Source of the DNA: Armatimonadota bacterium
GTDB lineage: Bacteria; Sysuimicrobiota; Sysuimicrobiia; Sysuimicrobiales; Sysuimicrobiaceae
Reading direction: 5' to 3'
DNA length: 64,000 nt
Assembly: GCA_031432545.1 (NCBI GenBank)
Contig: JAVKGX010000003.1
Coordinates: forward strand, 62,001 to 126,000
The notes below the pieces were generated by a model. It worked only from the letters and a program-made list of their open reading frames with translations. It did no database searches and was not told the DNA's origin. Shown here piece after piece: positions 45,978-54,387 of the stretch; within the stretch, counting starts at the first letter, position 1; the number at the start of each line of letters is the position of its first letter. A program made the translations under genes and the position numbers.

Positions 45978-46552
45978 GGTCTGCGACGGTCGCGCGCACC
46001 ACGGCCGAGACCTCGGTCCGGGTGTCGCTGAACCTGGACGGCACCGGCCGGCACGATGTGCGGACCGGCATCGGCTTCTTCGACCACGTGCTGGCGCAGC
46101 TCGCCTGCCACGGCGGGTTCGACCTGACCGTTGTGGCGGAGGGCGATCTCGAGGTGGACGCCCACCACACCGTCGAGGACGTGGGCATCACGCTGGGCCA
46201 GGCCCTCTCTGAGGCGCTGTCCGACCGCAGCGGGATCGCCCGGTTCGCCAGCCTCCACGCCGCGATGGACGACGCGCTCGTGCTCTGCGCGGTGGACGCA
46301 GGCGGCCGGCCGTTTCTGGCGTGCGACCTGCGGTTCTCTCTGCCGGTGGTCGGTGCGTTTCCGACGGAACTCGTCGAGGAGTTCCTGCGGGCGTTCGTCA
46401 CGCACGGACGCCTCACCGCCCACGTCAGACTCGTTGACGGCCACAACAGCCACCACATCGTCGAGGCCGTCTTCAAGGGGTTGGGTGTGGTTCTGCGCCG
46501 CGCGGTCGCGGTCGAGCGGCAGGGCGTGCCGTCCACGAAGGGTGTGCTGTGA
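45974..46552 (+). CDS. hisB: Imidazoleglycerol-phosphate dehydratase
   Basis: 192 aa monofunctional dehydratase (no phosphatase domain, as in Gram-positives). Manganese-binding repeats FDHVLAQLACHGGF, DAHHTVEDVGITLG and HNSHHIVEAVFKGL. ATG overlaps hisC stop by four bases. A separate histidinol phosphatase gene is not seen in the window. Confidence 0.97.
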   Translation: MRSATVARTTAETSVRVSLNLDGTGRHDVRTGIGFFDHVLAQLACHGGFDLTVVAEGDLEVDAHHTVEDVGITLGQALSEALSDRSGIARFASLHAAMDDALVLCAVDAGGRPFLACDLRFSLPVVGAFPTELVEEFLRAFVTHGRLTAHVRLVDGHNSHHIVEAVFKGLGVVLRRAVAVERQGVPSTKGVL

Positions 46553-47175
46553 AGGACACAGCGTGCCGGGCCGCCGTCGTGGACTACGGCGCCGGCAATC
46601 TGCACAGCGTGGAGCGTGCTCTCGCCCGAGTGGGGTTCGCCGCCTGGCGGGCGGTGCGGCCGGAGGCGTTGGACGGCGCCGACGTGGTCGTGCTGCCGGG
46701 GGTGGGTGCGTTCGGTCCGGCGTCGCGTCGCCTGCGCGAGGAGGGGTTCTTCGAGGCGATCCGCGCCGCGCTGCGCGAGGGGCGATGGCTCGTCGGGCTG
46801 TGCCTGGGGATGCAGATGCTGTTCGAGGAGAGTGAGGAGGACGGAACCCACGAGGGACTCGGACTGCTGGCGGGCCGGGTCGTGCGGCTGCCCGACGGGA
46901 TGAAGGTGCCACACATGGGCTGGAACACGCTGACGGTCGCCCGCGGTTGCCCGTTCCCTCTGGGCGTGAGGTCCGGGGAGTACGTGTACTTCGTGCACTC
47001 CTTCTACGCCCGAGCCCGCGAGGAGGACACGGTCGCCTGGACCCCGTACGGGGTCCGCGTTCCGGCCATCGTCGCGGCAGGGAGGGTGTTGGGTTTTCAG
47101 TTCCACCCCGAAAAGAGCGGCGAGGTGGGCCTGCGCCTGCTGCGGGGCCTGGCCGGCGCGGTCGGGCGGTCATGA
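46549..47175 (+). CDS. hisH: Imidazole glycerol phosphate synthase glutaminase subunit
   Basis: 208 aa class I glutamine amidotransferase delivering ammonia to His[16 protein letters not shown] start, nucleophile Cys in [11 protein letters not shown], and His-Glu in [12 protein letters not shown] start overlaps hisB. Its partner HisF is here part of a HisA-HisF fusion that begins four bases before the hisH stop. Confidence 0.97.
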   Translation: MKDTACRAAVVDYGAGNLHSVERALARVGFAAWRAVRPEALDGADVVVLPGVGAFGPASRRLREEGFFEAIRAALREGRWLVGLCLGMQMLFEESEEDGTHEGLGLLAGRVVRLPDGMKVPHMGWNTLTVARGCPFPLGVRSGEYVYFVHSFYARAREEDTVAWTPYGVRVPAIVAAGRVLGFQFHPEKSGEVGLRLLRGLAGAVGRS

Positions 47176-48716
47176 CGGTCCTGCCCGCCGTCGACGTCCT
47201 CGGCGGGCGGGTCGTCCGGCTGCGCCGGGGCGATTTCGCGCAGGCCACGGTCTACGACTCTGATCCGGTACGGGCCGCGCGACGGTGGACGGCACGGGGT
47301 GCGCGGTGGCTGCACGTCGTGGATCTGGACGGCGCGCGCGTGGGCGCCCCAAGGCAGTTGGGGGTGCTGGCCGCGATCGCGAAGTCAGTCGGTGTCCCCG
47401 TGCAATTCGGGGGCGGCCTCCGGTCGGTCGAATCGGTCGGGCGTGCGCTCGATGCGGGAGCGGCGAGGGTCGTGATCGGCACGTCGGCGCTGACCGATCC
47501 CGCGACGCTGGCGTCGGTGTGCGACCGGTTCGGCGAGCGCGTCGCGGTCGGCCTGGACGTGGAGGACGGGATCGTCCGCATTCGCGGCTGGACCGAGAGT
47601 GCGAGTGTGCACCTCGAAGAGGCGGCCAGGCGTGTGCTGGCGGCGGGCGCGCGCAGGTTGGTCGTCACCGACGTGGTGGCGGACGGGACGATGGCCGGTC
47701 CGAACCTGGAGCTGTACCGACGCCTGGTGCCCCTGGGCGTGCCAGTCGTCGCGTCGGGGGGCGTCCGCGACGTCGACGACCTGCGGGCCCTGCGGGAGAT
47801 CGGAGTGGAGGGCGCGATCGTCGGCCGGGCCCTGTACGAGGGGACCATCGACCTCCGGGAGGCCGTCGACGCGGTGCAAGGCGCACGGTCCGAGGAGTGC
47901 GGCTCCGCGCTCGCCCGGCGCATCATCGCCTGCCTGGATGTCTCGCCGGTGGGTGGACGGGCCCGCGTGGTCAAGGGCGTGCACTTCGTCCGGCTGCGCG
48001 ACGCAGGCGACCCGGTCGAGCTCGCTTTTCTGTACGAGCGGGAAGGCGCGGACGAAATCGTGTTCTTGGACATCACCGCTTCATCGTCGGGTCGCCCGAC
48101 GCTCGAGGACGTCGTCCGGCGGACGGCGTCGGAGGTGTTCATCCCCCTGACCGTGGGCGGGGGCGTCGGTTCGGTCGAAGACGTGCGGCGCTTGCTGCGG
48201 GCCGGGGCGGACAAGGTCGCGGTCAACACCGCGGCGGTGCATCGGCCCGAGCTGGTGTGTGAGGCGGCGGAGATGTTCGGATCGCAGTGCGTCGTCGTCG
48301 CGATCGACGCGCGGCGGCGGCGCGGAGGCTGGGAGGTCTGCACCCACGGGGGGCAGAAGCCCACGGGCCTGGACGCCGTGGCGTGGGCCCGGAGGGTGGC
48401 CGACCTGGGCGCCGGCGAGATCCTGCTGACCAGCATGGACCGCGACGGAACGACCGAGGGATTCGACGTCGCGCTGACGCGCGCGGTGACCGACGCCGTC
48501 GGCATCCCGGTGATCGCATCGGGTGGGGCGGGAGACGTCTCGCACTTCGCGGAAGTCCTCGCCGAGGGCGGCGCGGACGCGGCGCTGGCCGCATCGGTCT
48601 TCCACTTCGGCCGTCTGCGCATCGGCGATCTGAAGGATGCGTTGCGGGCCGCCGGCGTGCCGGTGCGCCCGGCGTTGGGCGGTGCCGGCGGCCGGACACA
48701 AGCGATGGGACGGTGA
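47172..48716 (+). CDS. hisAF: HisA-HisF fusion: phosphoribosylformimino isomerase + imidazole glycerol phosphate synthase cyclase
   Basis: A single 514-aa open frame. Residues 1-240 are HisA (ProFAR isomerase; Asp8 in AVDVLGG, Asp129 in VGLDVEDG). Residues about 247-505 are HisF (Asp256 in IIACLDV, Asp379 in [22 protein letters not shown]). The linker ([17 protein letters not shown]) has no stop, and none of the three forward frames has a stop nearby, so a simple sequencing frameshift is unlikely. An in-frame GTG at 47874 with GGGAGG upstream could additionally yield free HisF. Both halves are half-barrel-duplicated (beta-alpha)8 enzymes acting in consecutive steps. Confidence 0.9.
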   Translation: MTVLPAVDVLGGRVVRLRRGDFAQATVYDSDPVRAARRWTARGARWLHVVDLDGARVGAPRQLGVLAAIAKSVGVPVQFGGGLRSVESVGRALDAGAARVVIGTSALTDPATLASVCDRFGERVAVGLDVEDGIVRIRGWTESASVHLEEAARRVLAAGARRLVVTDVVADGTMAGPNLELYRRLVPLGVPVVASGGVRDVDDLRALREIGVEGAIVGRALYEGTIDLREAVDAVQGARSEECGSALARRIIACLDVSPVGGRARVVKGVHFVRLRDAGDPVELAFLYEREGADEIVFLDITASSSGRPTLEDVVRRTASEVFIPLTVGGGVGSVEDVRRLLRAGADKVAVNTAAVHRPELVCEAAEMFGSQCVVVAIDARRRRGGWEVCTHGGQKPTGLDAVAWARRVADLGAGEILLTSMDRDGTTEGFDVALTRAVTDAVGIPVIASGGAGDVSHFAEVLAEGGADAALAASVFHFGRLRIGDLKDALRAAGVPVRPALGGAGGRTQAMGR

Positions 48717-48741
48717 CGCCCAGCGTGCGGATGTTCCCTCG

Positions 48742-49410
48742 ATGACCGACCGGGAGGATCCGCGGGTGGAGATCCCACAGGGTCGTGGCCCCGTCGCTTT
48801 CGACGACCTGGGGTTGGTGCCCGTCGTGGTCCAGGACCGCTGCACGGGCGCCGTCCTGATGCTCGCCTACGCCGACGCCGCGGCGATCGCCCGAACGGAA
48901 CGGACGGGTCTCGCCCACTTCTGGAGCCGCTCGCGCGGACGCCCCTGGCAGAAGGGCGAGACGAGCGGCCACGTCCTGCGCGTGCACCGGATCTTGACCG
49001 ACTGCGACGGCGATGCGGTGCTGTACGTCGTCGATCCCTCCGGCCCGGCGTGCCACACGGGAGAACGATCCTGTTTCCATCGAGACTTGTCCGGCGCGCG
49101 GGGCGTTGCGCCCGCGGCGGTGCTGGCGGATCTGGCGGCGCTCGTCGCCTCGCGGCGCGCACACCCCGTGGAAGGCTCGTATACCGCCGCGCTGCTGTCC
49201 GACGTCCCGTCGCGCCTACACGCGAAGATCTACGAGGAAGCCGCCGAGGTCGTGCGTGCCGCGCGCGAGGAAGGGCCTCGTCGCCTGGCGGAGGAGGCGG
49301 CCGACCTCCTGTACCATCTGCTGGTGCTGCTCGCCCGGCATGACGTGGCGCTGTCCGATGTGCTGGACGTGCTGGAGCGCCGGCGAGGCGCAACGGGGGC
49401 CGAATCGTAG
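48742..49410 (+). CDS. hisI: Bifunctional phosphoribosyl-AMP cyclohydrolase / phosphoribosyl-ATP pyrophosphatase
   Basis: HisIE fusion, 222 aa. The N-terminal HisI domain (about residues 15-115) carries MLAYADAAA, HFWSRSRGRPWQKGETSGH, DCDGDAVLYVV and CHTGERSCF (zinc cysteines). The C-terminal HisE domain (about 135-215) has KIYEEAAEVVRAA and EEAADLLYHLLVLL. Last gene of the his operon, 25 bases after hisAF; ATG 48742 with CGGATG...CTCG upstream and no strong ribosome site. Confidence 0.95.
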   Translation: MTDREDPRVEIPQGRGPVAFDDLGLVPVVVQDRCTGAVLMLAYADAAAIARTERTGLAHFWSRSRGRPWQKGETSGHVLRVHRILTDCDGDAVLYVVDPSGPACHTGERSCFHRDLSGARGVAPAAVLADLAALVASRRAHPVEGSYTAALLSDVPSRLHAKIYEEAAEVVRAAREEGPRRLAEEAADLLYHLLVLLARHDVALSDVLDVLERRRGATGAES

Positions 49411-49487
49411 GCCCCGCGCTCGACCCTGACCGCTGGCTCGCCACTTCGAACTTCGATACCACGCGGACCCGCGGTGGATGCTTGCGC

Positions 49488-49493
49488 TATGCT
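49488..49493 (+). promoter_or_regulatory. -10 element before the metallophosphatase gene
   Basis: TATGCT with expected start near 49500-49501; the ATG at 49507 follows within about 6 bases. -35 weak (GGACCC, 49465-49470). Confidence 0.4.
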
Positions 49494-49506
49494 GAGACAT
49501 GCGGGG

Positions 49507-50238
49507 ATGCTGTACGCGATCCTGTCCGACGTGCACGCCAACCTCGACGCGCTCGAGGTCGTCCTCGCCGATGTGGCCGGCAGCGGGGCGGAGCAGGTGA
49601 TCTGCCTGGGTGATTTCGTCGGGTACGGACCGGAGCCGAACGAGTGCACCGAGCGGTTGCGCTCCGTCGCGACCGTGGCGCTGGTGGGCAACCACGACCT
49701 GGCTGCCCTCGACCGACTGGACGCCGGCCGCTTCAACCTGTTTGCGCGTCTGGCGGTGGAGTGGACCAAGCTGCAGCTGGAAGAGTCGATCCGCCACTAC
49801 CTGGAGTCGCTGCCCGCCACGCGGGAGTACGGAGGGCTGCTGCTCGTGCACGGGAGCCCGCGGGATCCCGTCGAAGAGTACATCATGGATCTGGAGACTG
49901 CAGACGACAATTTTCGGGCCGCGGATTTCGAAATCTGTTTTTTCGGCCACACACACTATCCCGTGTGGTTCGTGCACGACGGCGAGCGTACCCGCATGCG
50001 CGCCCTCGCGCCGGGCGAGCGTGCGGCGCTTCGCGGTGGGCAGCGCCATCTGATCAACGTCGGCAGCGTCGGCCAGCCCCGGGACGGCGATCCGCGCGCC
50101 GCCTACTGCCTGTTCGATTCGGACGCCCGGGTCGTGGAGCTCCGGCGATTGCCCTACCCGATCGAGTCGGTGCAGCAGAAGATGCGCGACAGGGAACTGC
50201 CGCGGCCGCTGTGGGAGAGGCTGGCGGAGGGGCGGTAG
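49507..50238 (+). CDS. Calcineurin-like metallophosphoesterase (YfcE/MJ0936-like)
   Basis: About 243 aa. Metal-site motifs SDVHANLDALE (start), GDFVGYGPEPNE, GNHD, LLVHGSPRDP and GHTHYP are all present; INVGSVGQPRDGDPRAAY is typical of this phosphodiesterase group. I place the start at ATG 49507 because MLYAILSDVHAN is family-typical and the promoter -10 lies just upstream; longer starts at 49489 or 49474 lack homology. Substrate unknown. Confidence 0.9.
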   Translation: MLYAILSDVHANLDALEVVLADVAGSGAEQVICLGDFVGYGPEPNECTERLRSVATVALVGNHDLAALDRLDAGRFNLFARLAVEWTKLQLEESIRHYLESLPATREYGGLLLVHGSPRDPVEEYIMDLETADDNFRAADFEICFFGHTHYPVWFVHDGERTRMRALAPGERAALRGGQRHLINVGSVGQPRDGDPRAAYCLFDSDARVVELRRLPYPIESVQQKMRDRELPRPLWERLAEGR

Positions 50239-50302
50239 CGCAGAATCGCCCCTTCTCTCGGGCCGGAGCCTGAGGTCGGCAGCGGGGCGGGGGTGAGGGG
50301 GC

Positions 50303-51643
50303 ATGACCGTCGAGAAGCGCGAGGAACTGGTGGCGAAAGCGTTTGCGGCCGCCAAGGTCGCAGAGCAGATGCACCGCTTCTACCGCGGCAAGATCCAGAT
50401 CCAGCCCAAGTGCGCGATCCGCGGCGTCGAGGACTTCGCGATCTGGTACACACCCGGCGTGGCCGAAGCCTGCCGGGCGATCGTCCGCGACCCGCTGGAA
50501 GTGTACGAGCAGACGAACAAGTGGAACACGGTCGCGATCGTGACCAACGGTACGCGCGTGCTCGGGTTGGGCAACATCGGGCCGGAGGCCGCGCTGCCCG
50601 TGATGGAGGGCAAGGCGCTGCTGTTCAAGTACCTGGGGGGTGTTGACGCGGTGCCGATCTGCCTGGATGCGCGCGATCCGGAGGAGATGATCCGGACCAC
50701 CCGCCACCTGCAGCCGGCGTTCGGAGGGATCAACCTCGAGGACATCGAGCAGCCGGCCTGCTTTCACATCCTCGATCGCCTGCGGGAGGAAATGACGATC
50801 CCGGTCTTCCACGACGACCAGCAGGGGACCGCAACGGTGACGCTGGCGGGCCTACTGAATGCCCTGCGGATCGTCGGCAAGCCCCTGGCCGACGTGCGGA
50901 TCGCGATGGTCGGCGCCGGTGCGTCGAACATCGCGATCGCCCGCATCCTGATCGCCGCGGGAGCCGATCCGGGCAACATCGTCATGACCGACAGCCGCGG
51001 CATCCTCAACCGGCGCCGTACAGAGTTGCGCGATACGCACCGCCAGAAGTGGACCCTCTGCTTGGTCACCAATGCTGAAAACCTGAGCGGTGGTCCCGCC
51101 GAGGCGATGCGGGGGGCTGACGTCCTGATCGCGCTCAGTACGCCGGGACCTGACGTCATCAAGCCAGAGTGGGTACGAGAGATGGCGCCTGATCCGGTGG
51201 TGTTCGCGTGCGCGAACCCCGTGCCGGAGATCTGGCCCTGGGACGCAAAGGAAGCGGGCGCACGGATCGTCGCCACCGGACGCAGCGACTTCCCCAATCA
51301 GATCAACAACTCTCTGGGGTTTCCCGCCATCTTTCGCGGGGCGCTGGACGTTCGCGCGCGCACGATCACGGACGAGATGTGCGTCGCCGCGGCGCAGGCG
51401 CTCGCCGGCTATGCCCAGGAGCGGGGGCTGCACGAGGACTACATCGTCCCGTCGATGGTCGAGTGGGAGGTCTATCCGCTCGTTGCCGCTGCGGTGGGCG
51501 AGCGGGCGATCGCACAGGGCGTGGCGCGGCTGCGCCCTCCGCGCGAACAACTGGAGGCAAGCGCGCGAGAGATGATCCGCTCGGCGCGCGAGGGGACACG
51601 CCTGCTGATGGAGCACGGCTACATTCCGATCTTGAATCTGTAA
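50303..51643 (+). CDS. NAD(P)-dependent malic enzyme
   Basis: 446 aa short-form (MaeB-like core, no phosphotransacetylase domain). Oxidatively decarboxylates malate to pyruvate. IWYTPGVAEACR, NGTRVLGLGNIGPEAALPVMEGKALLF, metal-binding EDIEQP and FHDDQQGTA, Rossmann VGAGASNIAIARI, CANPVPEI and NQINNSLGFPAIFRGALD. The C-terminal 60 residues are helical. Its pyruvate could feed the ilv operon, but no regulatory link is visible. Confidence 0.95.
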   Translation: MTVEKREELVAKAFAAAKVAEQMHRFYRGKIQIQPKCAIRGVEDFAIWYTPGVAEACRAIVRDPLEVYEQTNKWNTVAIVTNGTRVLGLGNIGPEAALPVMEGKALLFKYLGGVDAVPICLDARDPEEMIRTTRHLQPAFGGINLEDIEQPACFHILDRLREEMTIPVFHDDQQGTATVTLAGLLNALRIVGKPLADVRIAMVGAGASNIAIARILIAAGADPGNIVMTDSRGILNRRRTELRDTHRQKWTLCLVTNAENLSGGPAEAMRGADVLIALSTPGPDVIKPEWVREMAPDPVVFACANPVPEIWPWDAKEAGARIVATGRSDFPNQINNSLGFPAIFRGALDVRARTITDEMCVAAAQALAGYAQERGLHEDYIVPSMVEWEVYPLVAAAVGERAIAQGVARLRPPREQLEASAREMIRSAREGTRLLMEHGYIPILNL

Positions 51644-51693
51644 GCCGTCTGGCGGACGGAGGTTCGCTGCGCACATCATGGAGGTTGTTGCGA

Positions 51694-53784
51694 ATGCGAC
51701 CGATCACCATCGAGGATTTGCTGAGACTCAGGTTCGTCTCCGACGTTCAGATCAGCCCCGACGGCAGCCGTGTCTGCTACGTGCAGACGGTCATCGAGCG
51801 CGATGCGGGCAAGGACGAGGATGTGTATCGCTCTCACCTCTGGATCGTGGCGGCGGCCGGGGGAGAACCTCGGCAGTTCACGTTCGGCCCTCATCGGGAT
51901 TCCCAGCCGCGCTGGTCGCCCGACGGACGCCGGATCGCGTTCCTCTCCGACCGGGGCGGAGACAAGCACCTGTGGGTGATCCCGGCGGACGGGGGCGAGG
52001 CGCGACAGGTGACGAAGCTGAAAGGAGGAGCTTCCGAACACCGGTGGTCACCGGACGGACGCAGCATCGCGTTCGTCAGCAAGGTGGGCCCGGATCCCCT
52101 CGACGACGAGCCCGACCGGGAGAAGGCCAAGCGCAAGAAGCAAAACCGTCTACGCGTCTACACGCGCATCCGCTACAAGCTCGACAGTGAGGGTTTTTGG
52201 GACGGCAAGTGGAAACAGATCTTCGTGGTGGACGCCGAAGGTGGCGAACCGCGACAGGTCACCTTCGGGGAGTTCGACCACGTGGGCCCGGCGTGGGCGC
52301 CCGACAGCCGGCACGTCGCCTACGTAGCCAATCCGCAGCCGGACGCCGACTTCACGAACGTCACCGACGTGTGGGTGATCCCGGCCGGGGGCGGTGAGCC
52401 ACGTAAGGTCACGCGTTCGCTGGGACCGGCTGGCAATCTCGCGTGGTCGCCAGACGGGCAGTGGATCGCCTACTTCGGGCACGACAACCGGTTCATGACC
52501 GCGACGCTCACCGGCGTGTGGATCGCGGCGTCCGACGGCAGCGGGGTGCGAAACCTGACGGACGGGTGGGACCGGGCGGTGGGCAACCACGTGCTCGATG
52601 ACATGCGGGCGCACCCCGTTGCCGGCGGGCCTATCTGGCGACCGGACGGCCGCGAGATCCTGTTCTTGGGCGGCGATGGGGGTACCACGCAACTGTATGC
52701 GGTCAGCACCGAGGGGCAGGTCCGCGCCCTGACGCAGGGTCGTCGCGTGATCTACGGCTACTCGTTCGACGCCGCCGCCGGACGCGCCGCGGTCGGGGTC
52801 TCGACGCCGACCGTCCCCGGGGACGTGTACCTGATCGAGTTCGGTGAGGGCGTGCGCGAGCGGCGGCTGACCGACGTGAACCGGGAGACGCTGGGCCATG
52901 TGCGCCTCAGCGAGCCCGAGCCGGCGTGGTTCGAGGGGGTGGACGGGTGGAAGATCGAAGGGTGGCTGCTGCGTCCGGTCGACTTCCAGGAAGGTCGGCG
53001 CTACCCGGTGGTGTTGCAGGTCCACGGCGGCCCGCACGCCGCATACGGCTGGTCGTTCTTCCACGAGTTCCAGGTCCTGGCGGCGTCGGGCATGGCGGTG
53101 CTGTACACGAACCCTCGCGGCAGCCAAGGATACGGCCAGACGTTCAACGCTGCGACGCGCAACGACTGGGGCGGCAACGACTACCGGGACCTGATGATGG
53201 CCCTCGACCAGGCTCTGGATCGCTGGCCGTGGCTGGATCGCGAACGCATGGGCGTGGCGGGGGGATCCTACGGCGGCTACATGACCAACTGGATTGTGGG
53301 CCACACGGACCGCTTCCGCGCCGCCGTCACGATGCGGTCGATCGCCAACTGCTACAGCCAGTGGGGGACGAGCGACCTCGCCTTCATGAAGGGCTTCTGG
53401 GAATTCCCTGGTGAGCCGTGGGACCACCCTGAGTTCTACCTGGAGCGCTCACCCATCACGTACGTGAACAACGTGCGCACGCCGATGCTGATCATCCACA
53501 GCGAAAACGACCTGCGCTGCCCGATTGGGGAGGCGGAGCAGCTGTTCGCGGCGCTGACCAAGCGCGGGGTGAAGACCGTGTTCTTGCGTTTCCCCAACGA
53601 GTCACACGACCTGTCCAGGGCGGGGCAGCCCGAGCACCGCATCCAGCGGCTCCAGTGGATCGTCCGCTGGTTCGTCGAGCACCTCACTGAAGTCGCGAGC
53701 CCGCATGCCGCAGCCCGGGAGCCCGTTGCGGCCGCGGCCGAAAACCTGCAGGCGACCGTCGCCCCCGACCCCGAGCACCCATGA
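51694..53784 (+). CDS. S9-family serine peptidase (acylaminoacyl-peptidase/DPP-like), copy 1
   Basis: 696 aa. N-terminal beta-propeller (about residues 1-420; repeated WSPDGR motifs, TolB/WD40-like) gates a C-terminal alpha/beta hydrolase (about 440-670). Triad: Ser in GGSYGGYM, Asp in ENDLRCPI, His in NESHDLSR. No signal peptide, so cytoplasmic. GGAGG lies 9 bases before ATG 51694. Probably degrades oligopeptides. Its stop overlaps the cobalamin adenosyltransferase start. Confidence 0.93.
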   Translation: MRPITIEDLLRLRFVSDVQISPDGSRVCYVQTVIERDAGKDEDVYRSHLWIVAAAGGEPRQFTFGPHRDSQPRWSPDGRRIAFLSDRGGDKHLWVIPADGGEARQVTKLKGGASEHRWSPDGRSIAFVSKVGPDPLDDEPDREKAKRKKQNRLRVYTRIRYKLDSEGFWDGKWKQIFVVDAEGGEPRQVTFGEFDHVGPAWAPDSRHVAYVANPQPDADFTNVTDVWVIPAGGGEPRKVTRSLGPAGNLAWSPDGQWIAYFGHDNRFMTATLTGVWIAASDGSGVRNLTDGWDRAVGNHVLDDMRAHPVAGGPIWRPDGREILFLGGDGGTTQLYAVSTEGQVRALTQGRRVIYGYSFDAAAGRAAVGVSTPTVPGDVYLIEFGEGVRERRLTDVNRETLGHVRLSEPEPAWFEGVDGWKIEGWLLRPVDFQEGRRYPVVLQVHGGPHAAYGWSFFHEFQVLAASGMAVLYTNPRGSQGYGQTFNAATRNDWGGNDYRDLMMALDQALDRWPWLDRERMGVAGGSYGGYMTNWIVGHTDRFRAAVTMRSIANCYSQWGTSDLAFMKGFWEFPGEPWDHPEFYLERSPITYVNNVRTPMLIIHSENDLRCPIGEAEQLFAALTKRGVKTVFLRFPNESHDLSRAGQPEHRIQRLQWIVRWFVEHLTEVASPHAAAREPVAAAAENLQATVAPDPEHP

Positions 53785-54341
53785 AGATCTACACGAAGAC
53801 CGGAGATGCCGGCCAGACCAGTCTGTTCGGAGGCGAGCGGGTCTTTAAGACGCACCCGCGCGTGGAGGCGTACGGCGCGGTCGATGAACTCAACAGCGTG
53901 CTCGGTGTGCTGCGGAGCCGACTCGCATCGGACGATCTGGAACGTCTGGTGGCGCGGATCCAGAACACGCTGTTCGACGTGGGGGCGCAGCTGGCGACGC
54001 CCAGGCCAGACGATCCGAAGCTGGCGTCGCACCTGCCGGCCGTCTCGGCTGCCCGCGTAGAAGAACTGGAGGATTGGATCGACCGGCTAGACGCAGACCT
54101 GCCTGCGCTGCGGGCCTTCGTCCTCCCGGGCGGTGTCGAGGCGGCCGCGTGGGCGCACGTGGCCCGATCCGTGTGCCGGCGGGCCGAGCGGCGCGTGGTG
54201 GCGCTCGCATCCACGGAAACCGTCGATCCCGAAATCCTACGGTACCTGAACCGTTTGGGAGACTTGCTGTTCGTGATGGCCCGCTGGCTCAACCGCCGCG
54301 AGGGCGTCGCCGACATCGAGTGGGAACGGGGGAGAGGGTAG
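53781..54341 (+). CDS. Cob(I)alamin adenosyltransferase, PduO type
   Basis: 186 aa. Makes adenosylcobalamin. KIYTKTGDAGQTSLFGGERV is the ATP-binding N-terminus; AYGAVDELNSVLG, FVLPGG, and RSVCRRAERRVVAL with YLNRLGDLLFVMAR complete the family signature. The ATG overlaps the stop of the preceding S9 peptidase. No B12-dependent enzyme is in the window. Confidence 0.95.
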   Translation: MKIYTKTGDAGQTSLFGGERVFKTHPRVEAYGAVDELNSVLGVLRSRLASDDLERLVARIQNTLFDVGAQLATPRPDDPKLASHLPAVSAARVEELEDWIDRLDADLPALRAFVLPGGVEAAAWAHVARSVCRRAERRVVALASTETVDPEILRYLNRLGDLLFVMARWLNRREGVADIEWERGRG

Positions 54342-54387
54342 CGGGCGGGATCGGCGTCGATCGTCGATGGGGAAGACGGAGGGTGCG

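Noticed and set aside
47874-48716. hisF as a separate gene starting at the internal GTG
   Set aside because: hisA has no stop codon before 48716, so the upstream ribosome must continue through. An internal start may add free HisF but cannot replace the fusion; kept as a note in the fusion entry.
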